Below, piece by piece: positions 1-8,423 of a DNA stretch of 64,000 nucleotides. Positions within the stretch are counted from its first letter, which is position 1. Each line of letters opens with the position of its first letter. The notes under the pieces were generated by a model, which was not told where the DNA came from, did not search any database, and saw only the letters and a program-made list of their open reading frames with translations. The position numbers were made by a program, and so were the translations under genes. Source of the stretch: Paenibacillus_E violae. Its GTDB lineage: Bacteria > Bacillota > Bacilli > Paenibacillales > NBRC-103111. Where the stretch lies: NCBI RefSeq assembly GCF_032461945.1, contig NZ_JAWCUD010000008.1, positions 248,001-312,000 on the forward strand, written 5' to 3'.

Positions 1-581
1 GCCTTTAAGGCTTTCTGGAAAGGTGGCATATCGCCACTGCCCTTGATGATTTGCTGCACAATCTCATCTTTGGTTTTACGCGAACCGACCTTCGTCAGGT
101 TCGGCCCGAAGTCTCCTTCAAGGCCAGCCCCGTGGCAGGCCATGCAGTTGTTCTTGAACAGCGCTTCAGCCTGCGCTGCGCTTGTAACACCGGCATCCGC
201 CGTAGCCTGCGGCTTCGGGGATGGCGGAGGCGCCTCGCTTGCAGGCGCAGGCGTTGGTGTTGACACCGGCGTCGGCTTCGCCGTAGCCGACGCCACTGGC
301 GGCACAGCGGTTGCTGCCGCTGCGCTAGGTGTCGCAGCCGCTGCGCTAGGCTGCGGCGTGCTGCTTGCCGCCGGCACTGGCGTGGCCGGCGTTGTTGTAG
401 CTGCCGCTGGCGTAGCCGCGGCTGTTGGTGTCGCCGCCTGCGCCGCAGAGGCAGGTGTGGCATTTGCCGTCACGGACGGTGACGGCGATACAGAAACCGG
501 CGCCGCTGTTTCGGGCGCCGCTCCGCATCCTGACAGGATTAGCATGAACCCAACAAAAGCTGCTCCAACCCTTTTCTTCAT
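1..581 (-). CDS. c-type cytochrome lipoprotein (3' end cut by window edge)
   Basis: Likely a small membrane-anchored electron carrier of the cytochrome c-551 (CccB) type acting outside the cytoplasmic membrane. The start is ATG at 581, nine bases after an AAGGAG site; an in-frame ATG at 590 sits directly on that site and is unlikely. The protein opens with MKKR, a hydrophobic stretch and a lipobox ending LSGC (Cys19). An Ala/Pro/Thr/Ser-rich linker of about 100 residues follows, then a haem domain with CMACH and, further on, GDMPPF, whose Met is the probable sixth iron ligand. The frame is open to base 1, so the last residues are missing. The linker is longer and more repetitive than is usual for CccB proteins. 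Haem attachment is seen from the motif; the redox partner is not known from the window. Confidence 0.85.
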   Translation of the reverse strand, partial: MKKRVGAAFVGFMLILSGCGAAPETAAPVSVSPSPSVTANATPASAAQAATPTAAATPAAATTTPATPVPAASSTPQPSAAAATPSAAAATAVPPVASATAKPTPVSTPTPAPASEAPPPSPKPQATADAGVTSAAQAEALFKNNCMACHGAGLEGDFGPNLTKVGSRKTKDEIVQQIIKGSGDMPPFQKALK

Positions 582-663
582 CGCACCCATCTCCTTCATA
601 TAAGCTCTCACTATATAATAGGAAACGGTTCAAAATCGAAATGGGTTTGATCCCAGCCGCTAT

Positions 664-1626
664 TTATTTGTTGGACTTGCCTTTCCAATACTTGCCTTGC
701 CATGTATTTCTTTCTGCTAATAGTTTATCGAAGCTATTTAGCACTTCCCACTTCTTAAGGCTCCACATTGGCCCTATCAGCAAATCGCGAGGAGCATCTC
801 CCGTTAGCCGATGAACGATCATTTCCGGTGGCAGAAACTCGAGTGTATCGACAATGAGCTTCACATACTCGTCTTTTTCAAGAAATTGGAGCAGTCCGGC
901 TTCATATTGTTTCACCATAGGTGTTTTACGCATTAAATGAAGCAAATGGATTTTGATGCCCTGCACATCCATTTGAGCGACTGCTCTGCCGGTGTCCAGC
1001 ATCATGTCATGGGTTTCCCCAGGCAATCCGTAAATAATGTGCGCACACGTGCGGATATTATGCTTCCTGAGTTTAGCCACAGCATCCAAATAACACTGAG
1101 TGTCATGTGCGCGGTTGATCAGCTGGGACGTTGATTCATGAACGGTCTGCAAGCCCATTTCGACCCAAAGATAGGTTCGCTGGTTCAGCTCGGCCAAGTA
1201 TTCAATGACATCATCCGGCAAGCAGTCGGGCCGCGTTGCAATGGATAAGCCAACTACGCCTGGCTGCTGTAAAATGACTTCATAATACTCGCGCAGTTGC
1301 TCCACAGGTGCATACGTATTCGTATAAGCTTGGAAGTAACCGATATATTGGGCATCCGGCCACTTTTGATGTTGGAGATCTCTGATCTTGTTAAACTGCG
1401 TAACGAGATCGTCGCGGCGGCTTCCGGCGAAATCGCCGGAGCCTCGGGCACTGCAAAACGTGCAGCCGCCGGTTGCAATATTGCCGTCGCGATTCGGACA
1501 AGTGAAGCCTGCGTCGAGCATGACTTTAAACACTTTGCCGCCGAACGCTTCGCGCATTTCATAATTCCATGTATGGAAACGTTTATCCCCCCAGAGCTGA
1601 GGCGATTCTTGTATGATTGTAGACAT
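664..1626 (-). CDS. TIGR01212-family radical SAM protein (YtqA/MnmL-like)
   Basis: Radical SAM enzyme of 320 residues. The start ATG at 1626 follows GGAAAGGAG; the frame is open further upstream without a ribosome site. Cys43, Cys55 and Cys58 (in TCPNRDG and CTFC) fit the iron-sulfur cluster ligands of the Elp3/HemN-like TIGR01212 group, and GLQTVHESTSQLINRAHD is a family-typical stretch. The B. subtilis homologue YtqA has been linked to wobble-uridine tRNA modification (proposed name MnmL), acting with the methyltransferase YtqB/MnmM. No ytqB-like gene is adjacent here, so the tRNA role rests on homology recalled from the literature. The family assignment is firm and the exact reaction less so. 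Confidence 0.87.
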   Translation of the reverse strand: MSTIIQESPQLWGDKRFHTWNYEMREAFGGKVFKVMLDAGFTCPNRDGNIATGGCTFCSARGSGDFAGSRRDDLVTQFNKIRDLQHQKWPDAQYIGYFQAYTNTYAPVEQLREYYEVILQQPGVVGLSIATRPDCLPDDVIEYLAELNQRTYLWVEMGLQTVHESTSQLINRAHDTQCYLDAVAKLRKHNIRTCAHIIYGLPGETHDMMLDTGRAVAQMDVQGIKIHLLHLMRKTPMVKQYEAGLLQFLEKDEYVKLIVDTLEFLPPEMIVHRLTGDAPRDLLIGPMWSLKKWEVLNSFDKLLAERNTWQGKYWKGKSNK

Positions 1627-1778
1627 CAGATTAGAACTCCTTTCCTTCCACCCTATTGTAGCGAAAAATAAACATGAAAGCGACCCCTGCCTTTCCACCA
1701 ACTTCCCCGTTAAAAGAGGGCTTATCGGAGCATGATAACTTTGCATGACGATCATATGCCGAGAGGGGAAATGAAAAA

Positions 1779-2384
1779 GTGAAAAAGTTTCGTACAGTGA
1801 CATTGGCGGTAGCTTTAACGACAGCATTGAGCTTTGGGGCAGTTGGGGCGCACGCTAACATGAGTACACCGACAATGAACGCTCATACGGGTACTTCAGG
1901 GACTATGGGGACGGGGACTACGACAACATCGGGCTATTCGGGCAGTACTTATGACGCTACGACGGGGACTAGCGTCGGAACAGGCTTGTTGAACGGAACG
2001 GGGACGATGACCAACACGAATACGTACAACGGAGTTACAACTCCAATTACAAGTCCAAATGCTGTGGCTCCAACTACTAATCCACACAGATATGATGGCT
2101 TGTACAGACCAGACGGAACAACGACTAACACGTATACGGGAAAAAGCACGGGTACTGGCGTGTTAGGTCAAATCAATGGCTATGGCAATAATCTCATGGA
2201 CCGGATGAGCACAACAAGCACAACAGGAACGAATCGCGGCAATTATGATACGTCATCTTATCGCGCTTATGCGACCACGTCATCTGACAAGAGCATGAAC
2301 TGGGGATGGCTTGGATTGATAGGGTTAATAGGGTTAGCAGGATTAAGAGGTGGCAATAGAAACAGAGATGAGAGTTACAAATAA
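1779..2384 (+). CDS. secreted Thr/Gly-rich WGxxGxxG protein
   Basis: A 201-residue exported protein of unknown function. It starts at GTG 1779, ten bases after GAGAGGGG. An overlapping ATG at 1771 gives only a three-codon reading frame (ATGAAAAAGTGA). Residues 1-27 form a clear signal peptide ending in AHA. The body is a low-complexity Thr/Ser/Gly/Asn region, and the C-terminus carries NWGWLGLIGLIGLAGL followed by basic residues. That matches the WGxxGxxG family, where a short hydrophobic helix plus a basic tail suggests membrane retention or sorting. It is monocistronic with a terminator at 2399-2425. Function is not recognisable; only export and the C-terminal signal are supported. Confidence 0.75.
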   Translation: MKKFRTVTLAVALTTALSFGAVGAHANMSTPTMNAHTGTSGTMGTGTTTTSGYSGSTYDATTGTSVGTGLLNGTGTMTNTNTYNGVTTPITSPNAVAPTTNPHRYDGLYRPDGTTTNTYTGKSTGTGVLGQINGYGNNLMDRMSTTSTTGTNRGNYDTSSYRAYATTSSDKSMNWGWLGLIGLIGLAGLRGGNRNRDESYK

Positions 2385-2398
2385 CGAATGAACAATGG

Positions 2399-2425
2399 AC
2401 GCCTTCCTGATGGAGGGCGTTTTTG
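2399..2425 (+). terminator. intrinsic terminator after the WGxxGxxG gene
   Basis: ACGCCTTCC and GGAGGGCGT form a nine-pair stem with a TGAT loop, followed by a T run. Confidence 0.85.
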
Positions 2426-2465
2426 TTGTGTAGGCGAAGTTTACCCATAATAGGGCCAGGCCTAC

Positions 2466-2649
2466 ATTGCATTATATACAACAAAAATGCTTGATTTGAC
2501 GGCGAATGTTGTCTTTCGTTGCACAAAATACATCGATTTGTTGCGAAAAGGTGAGATATAAGCAGTTTAGTGCTTATATCGTTGTATGAAGTACAACATA
2601 AGGGCGGGCTAAGGCCCAATTACAGCTAAATGATTGTAAAAAATACAAC
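2466..2649. repeat. four-palindrome phased element, TTGTA family, copy 1
   Basis: Four 17-bp palindrome-like units start at 2466 (ATTGCATTATATACAAC), 2518 (GTTGCACAAAATACATC), 2581 (GTTGTATGAAGTACAAC) and 2633 (ATTGTAAAAAATACAAC), so the spacings are 52, 63 and 52 bp. An extra perfect 10-bp inverted repeat (GATATAAGCA/TGCTTATATC, 2555-2580) lies just before unit 3. The rest of the 450-bp gap shows no credible gene. The same architecture occurs at five other loci in this window. Function unknown. Confidence 0.75.
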
Positions 2650-2809
2650 ATAGAACGTTGCTAACGGAATCTGGCATGAGTCTGAATAAGCTTTTTTATG
2701 TTATTCTCATGATCTGCCATTCATAAAGCTATCTCTTTAAACCGAAACTACTTTATCGAGAGACACCTTGACTGTTGAACTTACTTACTGTGAAGAAGTT
2801 CAATTCCCT

Positions 2810-2838
2810 TTGATTTTTTCCCAAGAATGGTCTATGAT
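2810..2838 (+). promoter_or_regulatory. sigma-A type promoter for trmB
   Basis: TTGATT (2810-2815) and TATGAT (2833-2838) are separated by 17 bp, about 40 bp before the start codon. Confidence 0.6.
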
Positions 2839-2878
2839 TTGTATTCGATAGCTTGTACGTGTAGGAGGCAAATAATAG

Positions 2879-3610
2879 ATGCGGTTACGGGGAAGAAAAG
2901 GAATTCGAGAAGATATTGAACGCCAGAAAGAACTCGTTGTTCTAAATGCCAAAGATTATAAGGGCAAATGGGCGGAGTTATTTGGCAATAATAACCCTAT
3001 TCATGCTGAGCTTGGGATGGGGAAAGGGCGTTTCATCAGTGAAATGAGCAAGAAATACCCCGATATTAATTTCATTGGCGTCGATATGTATGATGAGCTG
3101 ATCCGCAAAGCGAGTGAGAAAGCGAAGATCGCTCATGAGATTAATACCGAGGAAGAATCAGAATCAGTGAATAACATCCCGAATTTGAAGCTGATGCTGT
3201 TCAATATCGAACATATTGAAGAAGCTTTTGCTGAAGGTGAACTGGAGCGGGTGTATTTGAACTTCAGTGACCCGTGGCCGAAGAAAAAGCATGCCCGGAG
3301 ACGTCTGACACATCCAGGTTTTGTGGCTAAATATCAGCAAATTTTGAACGAAAACGGCGAGATTCATTTGAAAACAGATTCGCAGTCACTATTTGAATTC
3401 TCGTTGAATTCTTTTGCCGATATGGGTTTAAGAATGCGCAATATTTCTTTGAACCTACATGCTGAGGGGTTCCACCCGGATCATGTCATGACGGAATACG
3501 AAACCAAATTCGCCACAAAGGGTATGAACATCCTTCGTTGTGAAGTGGTGATTGGTCAGGACGTGCTGGCCGCTCATCTCGATCAATTGAACAAGGCGAA
3601 AGCGGAATAA
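2879..3610 (+). CDS. trmB: tRNA (guanine-N7-)-methyltransferase
   Basis: Methylates N7 of guanosine 46 in tRNA using S-adenosylmethionine. The 243-residue protein has the SAM-binding AELGMGKGRF near residue 45, the acidic loop NFIGVDMYDE, and the family signature NFSDPWPKKKHARRRL around residue 125. The ATG at 2879 follows GTAGGAGG at good distance. Length is slightly above the usual ~215 because of an acidic insertion (NTEEESESVNN) near residue 95. It is transcribed alone, from a promoter just upstream to the bidirectional terminator at 3640-3689. Assignment is secure; the insertion is a lineage variant with no predicted effect on the active site. Confidence 0.95.
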   Translation: MRLRGRKGIREDIERQKELVVLNAKDYKGKWAELFGNNNPIHAELGMGKGRFISEMSKKYPDINFIGVDMYDELIRKASEKAKIAHEINTEEESESVNNIPNLKLMLFNIEHIEEAFAEGELERVYLNFSDPWPKKKHARRRLTHPGFVAKYQQILNENGEIHLKTDSQSLFEFSLNSFADMGLRMRNISLNLHAEGFHPDHVMTEYETKFATKGMNILRCEVVIGQDVLAAHLDQLNKAKAE

Positions 3611-3639
3611 ACTCATCGTTATCTCGCCATAAAAAACCA

Positions 3640-3689
3640 AAAAAGAGGCTCCCCTTCGTCATTTGATGACTTTAGGGGCAGCCTCTTTG
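3640..3689. terminator. bidirectional terminator of a dispersed repeat type
   Basis: AAGAGGCTCCCC pairs with GGGGCAGCCTCTT around a loop containing GTCATTTGATGAC, with T/A runs on both sides. It serves trmB and the convergent glycosyltransferase gene. The GAGGCT...GTCAT...ATGAC...AGCCTC pattern recurs at 45303 and 45965. Confidence 0.85.
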
Positions 3690-3705
3690 TACATTTAATG
3701 ATAGG

Positions 3706-4833
3706 TTAGCCCATCACTTGCAGAATAACCTCTGAACAATCCGCTGAAGGCGTGTTCATTCGTTGACGGTAATTCCATACGCGTCTGGCCTGGACATCCG
3801 TATAGCGGCTGACGAGCATCGACAACCAGTTCGAGATCGTATCGGCGGACCGGATAGGTTCACCGAATCCTTTTTCGGTAAAGTAGTGCACATTCTCTTC
3901 CTCTTGTCCCGGGATCGGATCGTAGAACAGCATCGGAATGGACTTAGCAAGACCTTCTGAACAGGTCATTCCACCTGGCTTGGTAACCAACAAGTCCGAA
4001 ACTTCCATTAATTTGTCAATGTCTGGCGTAAATCCGAGCAGGCGGATGTTCGGGTGCTGATACCGTTCGTCCGCGGAGAGTTTCGCTAATATTTTGGCGT
4101 TATTTCCTAGGCAAAAGATGAACTGCACGCGGTCTCTCCAGGCAACGAGATGCTCACTGAGCGAATCGCCCCCGATTAGACCCCAACCGCCGCCCATGAC
4201 GAGTACTGTTGGCATCGCGGCTAATTGGAACTGCTGTCGGATGATGGCTTTATCGTGCGCTACACGGAAACTTGGGTGGACAGGGATCCCTGTAATTTCG
4301 ACCTGAGCCGCGGGGATTCCCCGACCAAGCAGCTTATTTTTGACATCCTCTGTCGAGACCATATACTTATTCACTTCACGACTGACCCATGTTCCGTGTA
4401 CGTCATAATCCGTAATGACTGTGCACAGCGGAATGGCAAGGCCGGCTCGTTTGAGCCGAGACACGACGACGCTGGGAAAAGGGTGCGTGCAGACGATTGC
4501 TTGGGGAGCCCAGTTCTGGATAATCTCCGCGGTCTGTGCGTAGAAAATGCGGTGCAGTGCTAATTGTGTCAACGGATTTAACGATTTCTTGTACTGAGAG
4601 CGGTATAATCGACCATAAAGTTTGGGATTTGTGGTCAGCGTCTTTTTGTAAGCCTGGATAATCCATGGCGCAATAGTCGGATGCAGGAAAGACCCCAGTT
4701 CTAATACACGTGTTTCAATCGTTGTGCATCGCTTTTCTAAGCTTACTGCGAGCGCATAAGCTGCTTGCGTATGACCTGCTCCGAAACCTTCGGAGAGGAT
4801 GAGAACCCGCTTTTTACCCTGCCCAGCATCCAT
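3706..4833 (-). CDS. GT28-type glycosyltransferase (MGDG synthase/UgtP family)
   Basis: Predicted to transfer a sugar from an NDP-sugar to diacylglycerol or a similar lipid at the inner membrane face. The 375-residue sequence has the MGDG-synthase N-terminus (LILSEGFGAGHTQAA), followed by VCTHPFPS, TDYDVHGTWV and the C-terminal nucleotide-binding region with VMGGGWGLIGGDS and VTKPGGMTCSEG. It lies five bases downstream of the PAP2 phosphatase gene, and its GGGGG ribosome site is inside the end of that gene, so the two are probably translated together. The pairing of a lipid phosphatase with a lipid glycosyltransferase suggests glycolipid formation from phosphatidate-derived diacylglycerol. 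Acceptor and donor are inferred from family only. Confidence 0.85.
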   Translation of the reverse strand: MDAGQGKKRVLILSEGFGAGHTQAAYALAVSLEKRCTTIETRVLELGSFLHPTIAPWIIQAYKKTLTTNPKLYGRLYRSQYKKSLNPLTQLALHRIFYAQTAEIIQNWAPQAIVCTHPFPSVVVSRLKRAGLAIPLCTVITDYDVHGTWVSREVNKYMVSTEDVKNKLLGRGIPAAQVEITGIPVHPSFRVAHDKAIIRQQFQLAAMPTVLVMGGGWGLIGGDSLSEHLVAWRDRVQFIFCLGNNAKILAKLSADERYQHPNIRLLGFTPDIDKLMEVSDLLVTKPGGMTCSEGLAKSIPMLFYDPIPGQEEENVHYFTEKGFGEPIRSADTISNWLSMLVSRYTDVQARRVWNYRQRMNTPSADCSEVILQVMG

Positions 4834-4838
4834 TCATT

Positions 4839-5366
4839 TTACCCCCATAGAGCTACAGTTGTTAGTGCTGCTGCCGTACCGATCAAACTGCCGACGAAAC
4901 AATCGGAAGGATAATGCAGCCCAAGATAGATACGTGATAGACCAACGATAAATGCAAGCGGCAAAAGAATGATTCCCAGGATAGGCATGGCTGCTATAAA
5001 CGGAATGATGATCGAGAAAATAGCGGTTGTATGTCCGGACGGAAAAGAATGATCCGTTAATGGATTTTTATACGTAATCGTTTGAGGATGTACGAGATAA
5101 GGGCGGAGCCGCGGATATTTCTTTTTAATGATAGCAACCGGTATATGGCTGATGGTTAAGGCGATTAGAGCTTGAATACCAGCGGTTTGCAGTGCTCCTT
5201 GCCCAAATAAAGCACAGCAAAGTGAAATCACGATCGTCGCCGTAGCTCCTCCTAAATGCGTAATTCTAGAAAAGAAATGATCGAGGAAGAAGTGCTGAAT
5301 ACGTTGATTCACAAAGTGGAACATGCGTGTTTCATGATGCTGAAGCCAGTTCACGACTCTGCTCAT
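4839..5366 (-). CDS. PAP2-family membrane phosphatase
   Basis: An integral membrane lipid phosphatase of 175 residues with five to six hydrophobic segments. The three catalytic motifs are present: KKKYPRLRP, PSGHTT and SRIYLGLHYPSD, which hold the conserved Lys/Arg, Ser-Gly-His and Arg/His residues of the acid phosphatase fold. The ATG at 5366 follows CGAAGGAGG. It is the first gene of a two-gene unit with the glycosyltransferase. Candidate substrates are phosphatidate, phosphatidylglycerophosphate or undecaprenyl pyrophosphate; the sequence does not separate these. The phosphatase fold is certain, the substrate is not. Confidence 0.9.
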   Translation of the reverse strand: MSRVVNWLQHHETRMFHFVNQRIQHFFLDHFFSRITHLGGATATIVISLCCALFGQGALQTAGIQALIALTISHIPVAIIKKKYPRLRPYLVHPQTITYKNPLTDHSFPSGHTTAIFSIIIPFIAAMPILGIILLPLAFIVGLSRIYLGLHYPSDCFVGSLIGTAAALTTVALWG

Positions 5367-6176
5367 GAGTAGTAGCCTCCTTCGAAACTTGAGATATCTG
5401 TTATTTCAAATTATATAGATCATTTATTAAAAGGAGATTAACGCAGTAATAAATTTTTAGAAATATACGTTTACACTTTTAAGGTCGGGTAAAAAGAAGT
5501 AATGATGGAAATAATGGTAGAGTATTCCTTTTATTTTACCCTAAATGTCGAAGTGCTATCCCGTTCCATTGGGCCTAGAACGATTGTTTTGTAACCCCTT
5601 TCAAATTGGGATTTATTGGATTTGATGTCGACGTTGCGCGGTTCAGGCTGAAAATGCCCGAAAGAAAGTCAGTGCTTAGGTCGTATGGCATCGACGTTGC
5701 GAAGTCCGTTATGCTGTAAGTCGGGCGTTATGGTGCTTGTGAATGAGTTTTTCCGATGACGGACTCTCTGCGTGGAAACCCAGCGAATGTTATGAAGGAT
5801 ACCTCTGAAAAGCTTACAGGAACCGTTGCTTGATTGAACCCGGCAAAAGTTGTCAGGAGAAGCTCGGGTGAATTATAATAAACCCGAAACACATGAGGGG
5901 TTGCTGGTTGGTCTAAATGGTGAACTTTTTGTACACAATAAAATGAAAAACGTTGAAAACAGGACTTTAACGATCTGATTTCAAGCACATACGGCAAAGT
6001 ATGTGTCCGTTCCCCTTAAATCTCTGAGAACTGGCTATTTTTCGGTTTTTGTAGACTTTGACAAATAGGGGGAAAGAGAGGAAAATCAAGAACGGTTAAT
6101 TCACCTGTACATAATTGCGCACTATGCGTATAAAAAGATAGCTTGTGTGCATAAACAAAAAGGGGGACTTTGCTTC
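5367..6176. other. 780-bp intergenic region between divergent genes
   Basis: No convincing gene is visible. It contains an 11-bp direct repeat TCGACGTTGCG at 5628-5638 and 5691-5701 (63 bp apart) and a hairpin TCGGGT/ACCCGA near 5872-5895. A TTGACA at 6058-6063 has no convincing -10 partner. Promoters for the PAP2 and GT2 genes must lie here but were not clearly placed. Confidence 0.5.
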
Positions 6177-7412
6177 ATGCTTGACAAGATTGTGCTTACG
6201 TTTCAGATTGGCTTGGCGCTCGTCGGTGCGTATCAGTTTTTTTTAACATTCTTCGGATGGTACCGTCCAAGAAACAAACAGAAATTTGCGCCGCAAAAAT
6301 CGTTTGCTGTCCTGGTTGCAGCTCATAACGAGGAGCAAGTCGTTGGCGCATTGATCGAGAATCTGAAGTCTTTGGATTACCCCAAAGAGCTCTATGACAT
6401 CTTCGTGATTTGTGATAACTGTACGGATAACACGGCTGCAATTACGCGCAGTCATGGCGTTTATGCCATGGAGCGTCACAACCCGAATCTACGAGGCAAA
6501 GGTTATGCGATTGAATGGATGCTGAAGGAGCTTTGGAAGCGCGAACGCCAGTATGACGCGGTGGTCATGTTCGATGCCGACAATCTCGCCAGCCCGGACT
6601 ACCTGATTCACATGAACAATGATCTTTGTTCCGGCTCCAGAGTTATTCAGGCTTATTTAGATAGCAAGAACCCGAACGATTCTTGGGTTACTGGCTCCTA
6701 CGCAATTTCGTATTATTTTGCAAACCGTTTCTGGCAGATGCCCCGCACGAACTTGGGCCTTGCCAACTATTTAGGCGGTACGGGCATGTGTTTTGAGTCC
6801 AAGCTGTTAAAGCAGATTGGATGGGGAGCTACCAGCCTGGTTGAGGATTTGGAGTTCTCGATGCGTTGTATCAAAATGGGAATTAGACCGACTTACAATT
6901 ACGAAGCGTTCGTTTACGATGAGAAGCCGCTTACGTTCAGAGCATCTGCCAAACAGCGTCTGCGCTGGATGCAAGGACACTTTGACGTGGCCAAGCGTTA
7001 CTTCTTCCCGCTATTGTGGCAAGGTATCAAAGAAGGCAGTTGGACGAAGATTGACGCGGCTATTTACTCCGCTAACGTATATAACTTCTTCTTCGGAGCG
7101 ATTATCACCGTGCTGCTGTGGATCAAATCCATAACGCCGGGCTGGTCCGAAACACCGATGCTTGCTGATATCAATCCGGTTTTCTTTAACTCTGTGAGTT
7201 TTGCCATTTTCGTGCTGCTGCCAATCTCTATGATGATTGAGAAGGCGCCGCGCCAAGTGTATAAATATTTAATCTTATATCCTGTGTTTATGGTCTCTTG
7301 GTGGCCGATTACGTTCTTTGCGTTCTTTACGCAAAACAACAAGCAATGGAGCCACACGGAGCATACACGCGTCATTCGCCTGGATGAAATGAAAAGTAAA
7401 CAAGTCAGTTGA
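6177..7412 (+). CDS. membrane GT2-family glycosyltransferase
   Basis: A processive-type family 2 glycosyltransferase of 411 residues embedded in the membrane. The chosen ATG at 6177 follows AAGGGGG by ten bases; a GTG at 6147 has no ribosome site. The protein has an N-terminal transmembrane helix, then LVAAHNEEQVV, the metal/nucleotide motif FDADN (Asp133, Asp135), the acceptor-site EDLE (223-226) and QRLRW (260-264), and at least three C-terminal helices. The Q-x-x-R-W motif is typical of BcsA/HasA-like synthases that polymerise and export polysaccharide. It stands alone, and its stop codon overlaps the infC promoter. The polymer produced cannot be told from sequence. Confidence 0.87.
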   Translation: MLDKIVLTFQIGLALVGAYQFFLTFFGWYRPRNKQKFAPQKSFAVLVAAHNEEQVVGALIENLKSLDYPKELYDIFVICDNCTDNTAAITRSHGVYAMERHNPNLRGKGYAIEWMLKELWKRERQYDAVVMFDADNLASPDYLIHMNNDLCSGSRVIQAYLDSKNPNDSWVTGSYAISYYFANRFWQMPRTNLGLANYLGGTGMCFESKLLKQIGWGATSLVEDLEFSMRCIKMGIRPTYNYEAFVYDEKPLTFRASAKQRLRWMQGHFDVAKRYFFPLLWQGIKEGSWTKIDAAIYSANVYNFFFGAIITVLLWIKSITPGWSETPMLADINPVFFNSVSFAIFVLLPISMMIEKAPRQVYKYLILYPVFMVSWWPITFFAFFTQNNKQWSHTEHTRVIRLDEMKSKQVS

Positions 7413-7437
7413 CTTTTCTTCACCGAGATGATATTAT
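7409..7437 (+). promoter_or_regulatory. sigma-A promoter of the infC operon
   Basis: TTGACT (7409-7414), a 17-bp spacer and TATTAT (7432-7437). The -35 box overlaps the stop codon of the upstream glycosyltransferase gene. Confidence 0.8.
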
Positions 7438-7443
7438 ACTTCA

Positions 7444-7585
7444 AGTAAAAGCAGAAGCGCCCGCTTCTCACCTGACCAACTACGCTGTTGGCTGGTTTGA
7501 ATGAATCATCATGAATGCTCAATAGGTTGCTTAAACCTGTTATTGATGAAGATGTGGGCCGTTACCGTGCCCACATCTTTTTTAT
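7444..7585 (+). promoter_or_regulatory. L20-type leader of infC-rpmI-rplT with terminator
   Basis: The transcript leader begins with a GC-rich hairpin region (GCAGAAGCGCCCGCTTCTC) and paired ACCAACTACG...TTGGCTGGTT, and ends in a strong terminator, AGATGTGGGC/GCCCACATCT with six Ts at 7550-7584. In Bacillus, ribosomal protein L20 binds the infC leader and causes premature termination; position and layout fit that system. The exact L20 site was not modelled. Confidence 0.75.
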
Positions 7586-7623
7586 ATTGGATAGAGGTAC
7601 ATACTTTCTGGAGGTGGAACACT

Positions 7624-8139
7624 ATTAGCAAAGACCATATGATTAATGATGAGATTCGTGTGAAGGAAGTACGCCTGATTGGGGCGGACGGAGAACAACT
7701 TGGCATTACGCCGATTCGCGAAGCTCTTCAAATCGCACAAGACGCGAACCTGGATTTGGTAAATGTGGCACCAACGGCGAAGCCGCCGGTATGCCGCATT
7801 ATGGATTACGGTAAATTCCGTTACGAAACACAGAAGAAAGAGAAAGAAGCTCGTAAGAACCAGAAGATCGTGGATATCAAAGAGATTCGCTTAAGCGCGA
7901 CAATTGATGAGCATGACTTCCAAACGAAGCTTCGCAATGCGATTAAGTTCCTTGGCGATGGCGATAAAGTGAAAGCCAGCGTCAGGTTCCGCGGGCGCGA
8001 AATAGCGCACTCGGAGATTGGTCGCAGAGTGCTTGAACGTCTGGCTACTGAAACAGCCGACATTTCCTCACAGGAGCGCGCTCCTAAGCTTGAGGGAAGA
8101 AGCATGATCATGATCTTAACGCCGAAGGCAACAACCTAG
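7624..8139 (+). CDS. infC: translation initiation factor IF-3
   Basis: Binds the 30S subunit, prevents premature 50S joining and monitors start codon choice. The start is the non-canonical ATT at 7624, eight bases after GGAGGT, giving a 171-residue protein of normal length; the first ATG (7639) is five codons in. ATT starts in infC are well known and let IF-3 limit its own synthesis. N-domain signature: INDEIRVKEVRLIGADGEQL. C-domain signature: KEIRLSATIDEHDFQTKLRN with the later VRFRGREIAHSEIG. First gene of infC-rpmI-rplT, controlled by the L20-type leader. Confidence 0.96.
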   Translation: MSKDHMINDEIRVKEVRLIGADGEQLGITPIREALQIAQDANLDLVNVAPTAKPPVCRIMDYGKFRYETQKKEKEARKNQKIVDIKEIRLSATIDEHDFQTKLRNAIKFLGDGDKVKASVRFRGREIAHSEIGRRVLERLATETADISSQERAPKLEGRSMIMILTPKATT

Positions 8140-8171
8140 GCGGTATACTAAATTAGGAGGAACAACACACC

Positions 8172-8375
8172 ATGCCGAAAATGAAAACACACAGCAGCCT
8201 GAAAGGCCGTTTCAAAATTACTGGCACAGGCAAAGTGATGAGATACAAACAAGGTAAGAACCACTTGCTTTCCGGTAAATCATCCAAGCAAAAACGCGTT
8301 TTGTCCACGAACCCAGTAATGGCTCCTGGCGATGTACGTCGTTTGCAACAACAACTGACACTAATCAAAGGTTAA
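8172..8375 (+). CDS. rpmI: 50S ribosomal protein L35
   Basis: A small basic ribosomal protein of 67 residues. MPKMKTHSSLKGRFKITG at the N-terminus and the KQKRVLS segment are family-typical. The ATG at 8172 follows AGGAGG. It lies between infC and rplT in the conserved order, and the operon leader is expected to control all three genes. Confidence 0.97.
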   Translation: MPKMKTHSSLKGRFKITGTGKVMRYKQGKNHLLSGKSSKQKRVLSTNPVMAPGDVRRLQQQLTLIKG

Positions 8376-8423
8376 TTCTTTAGCATTCGAACATTATTTA
8401 TACATCCCAGGAGGTAGTTAACA

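Noticed and set aside
43..603. Plus-strand Ala/Gly/Val-rich frame at the window start
   Set aside because: It mirrors the Ala/Pro/Thr linker of the cytochrome c gene, which has a lipobox and a CxxCH haem motif on the other strand.
2194..2619. Minus-strand open frame across the WGxxGxxG gene end
   Set aside because: Covers a known gene end, its terminator and a palindrome element; no start signal.
5728..5997. Minus-strand open frame in the 5.4-6.1 kb gap
   Set aside because: No ribosome site, composition unlike neighbouring genes, no recognisable protein.
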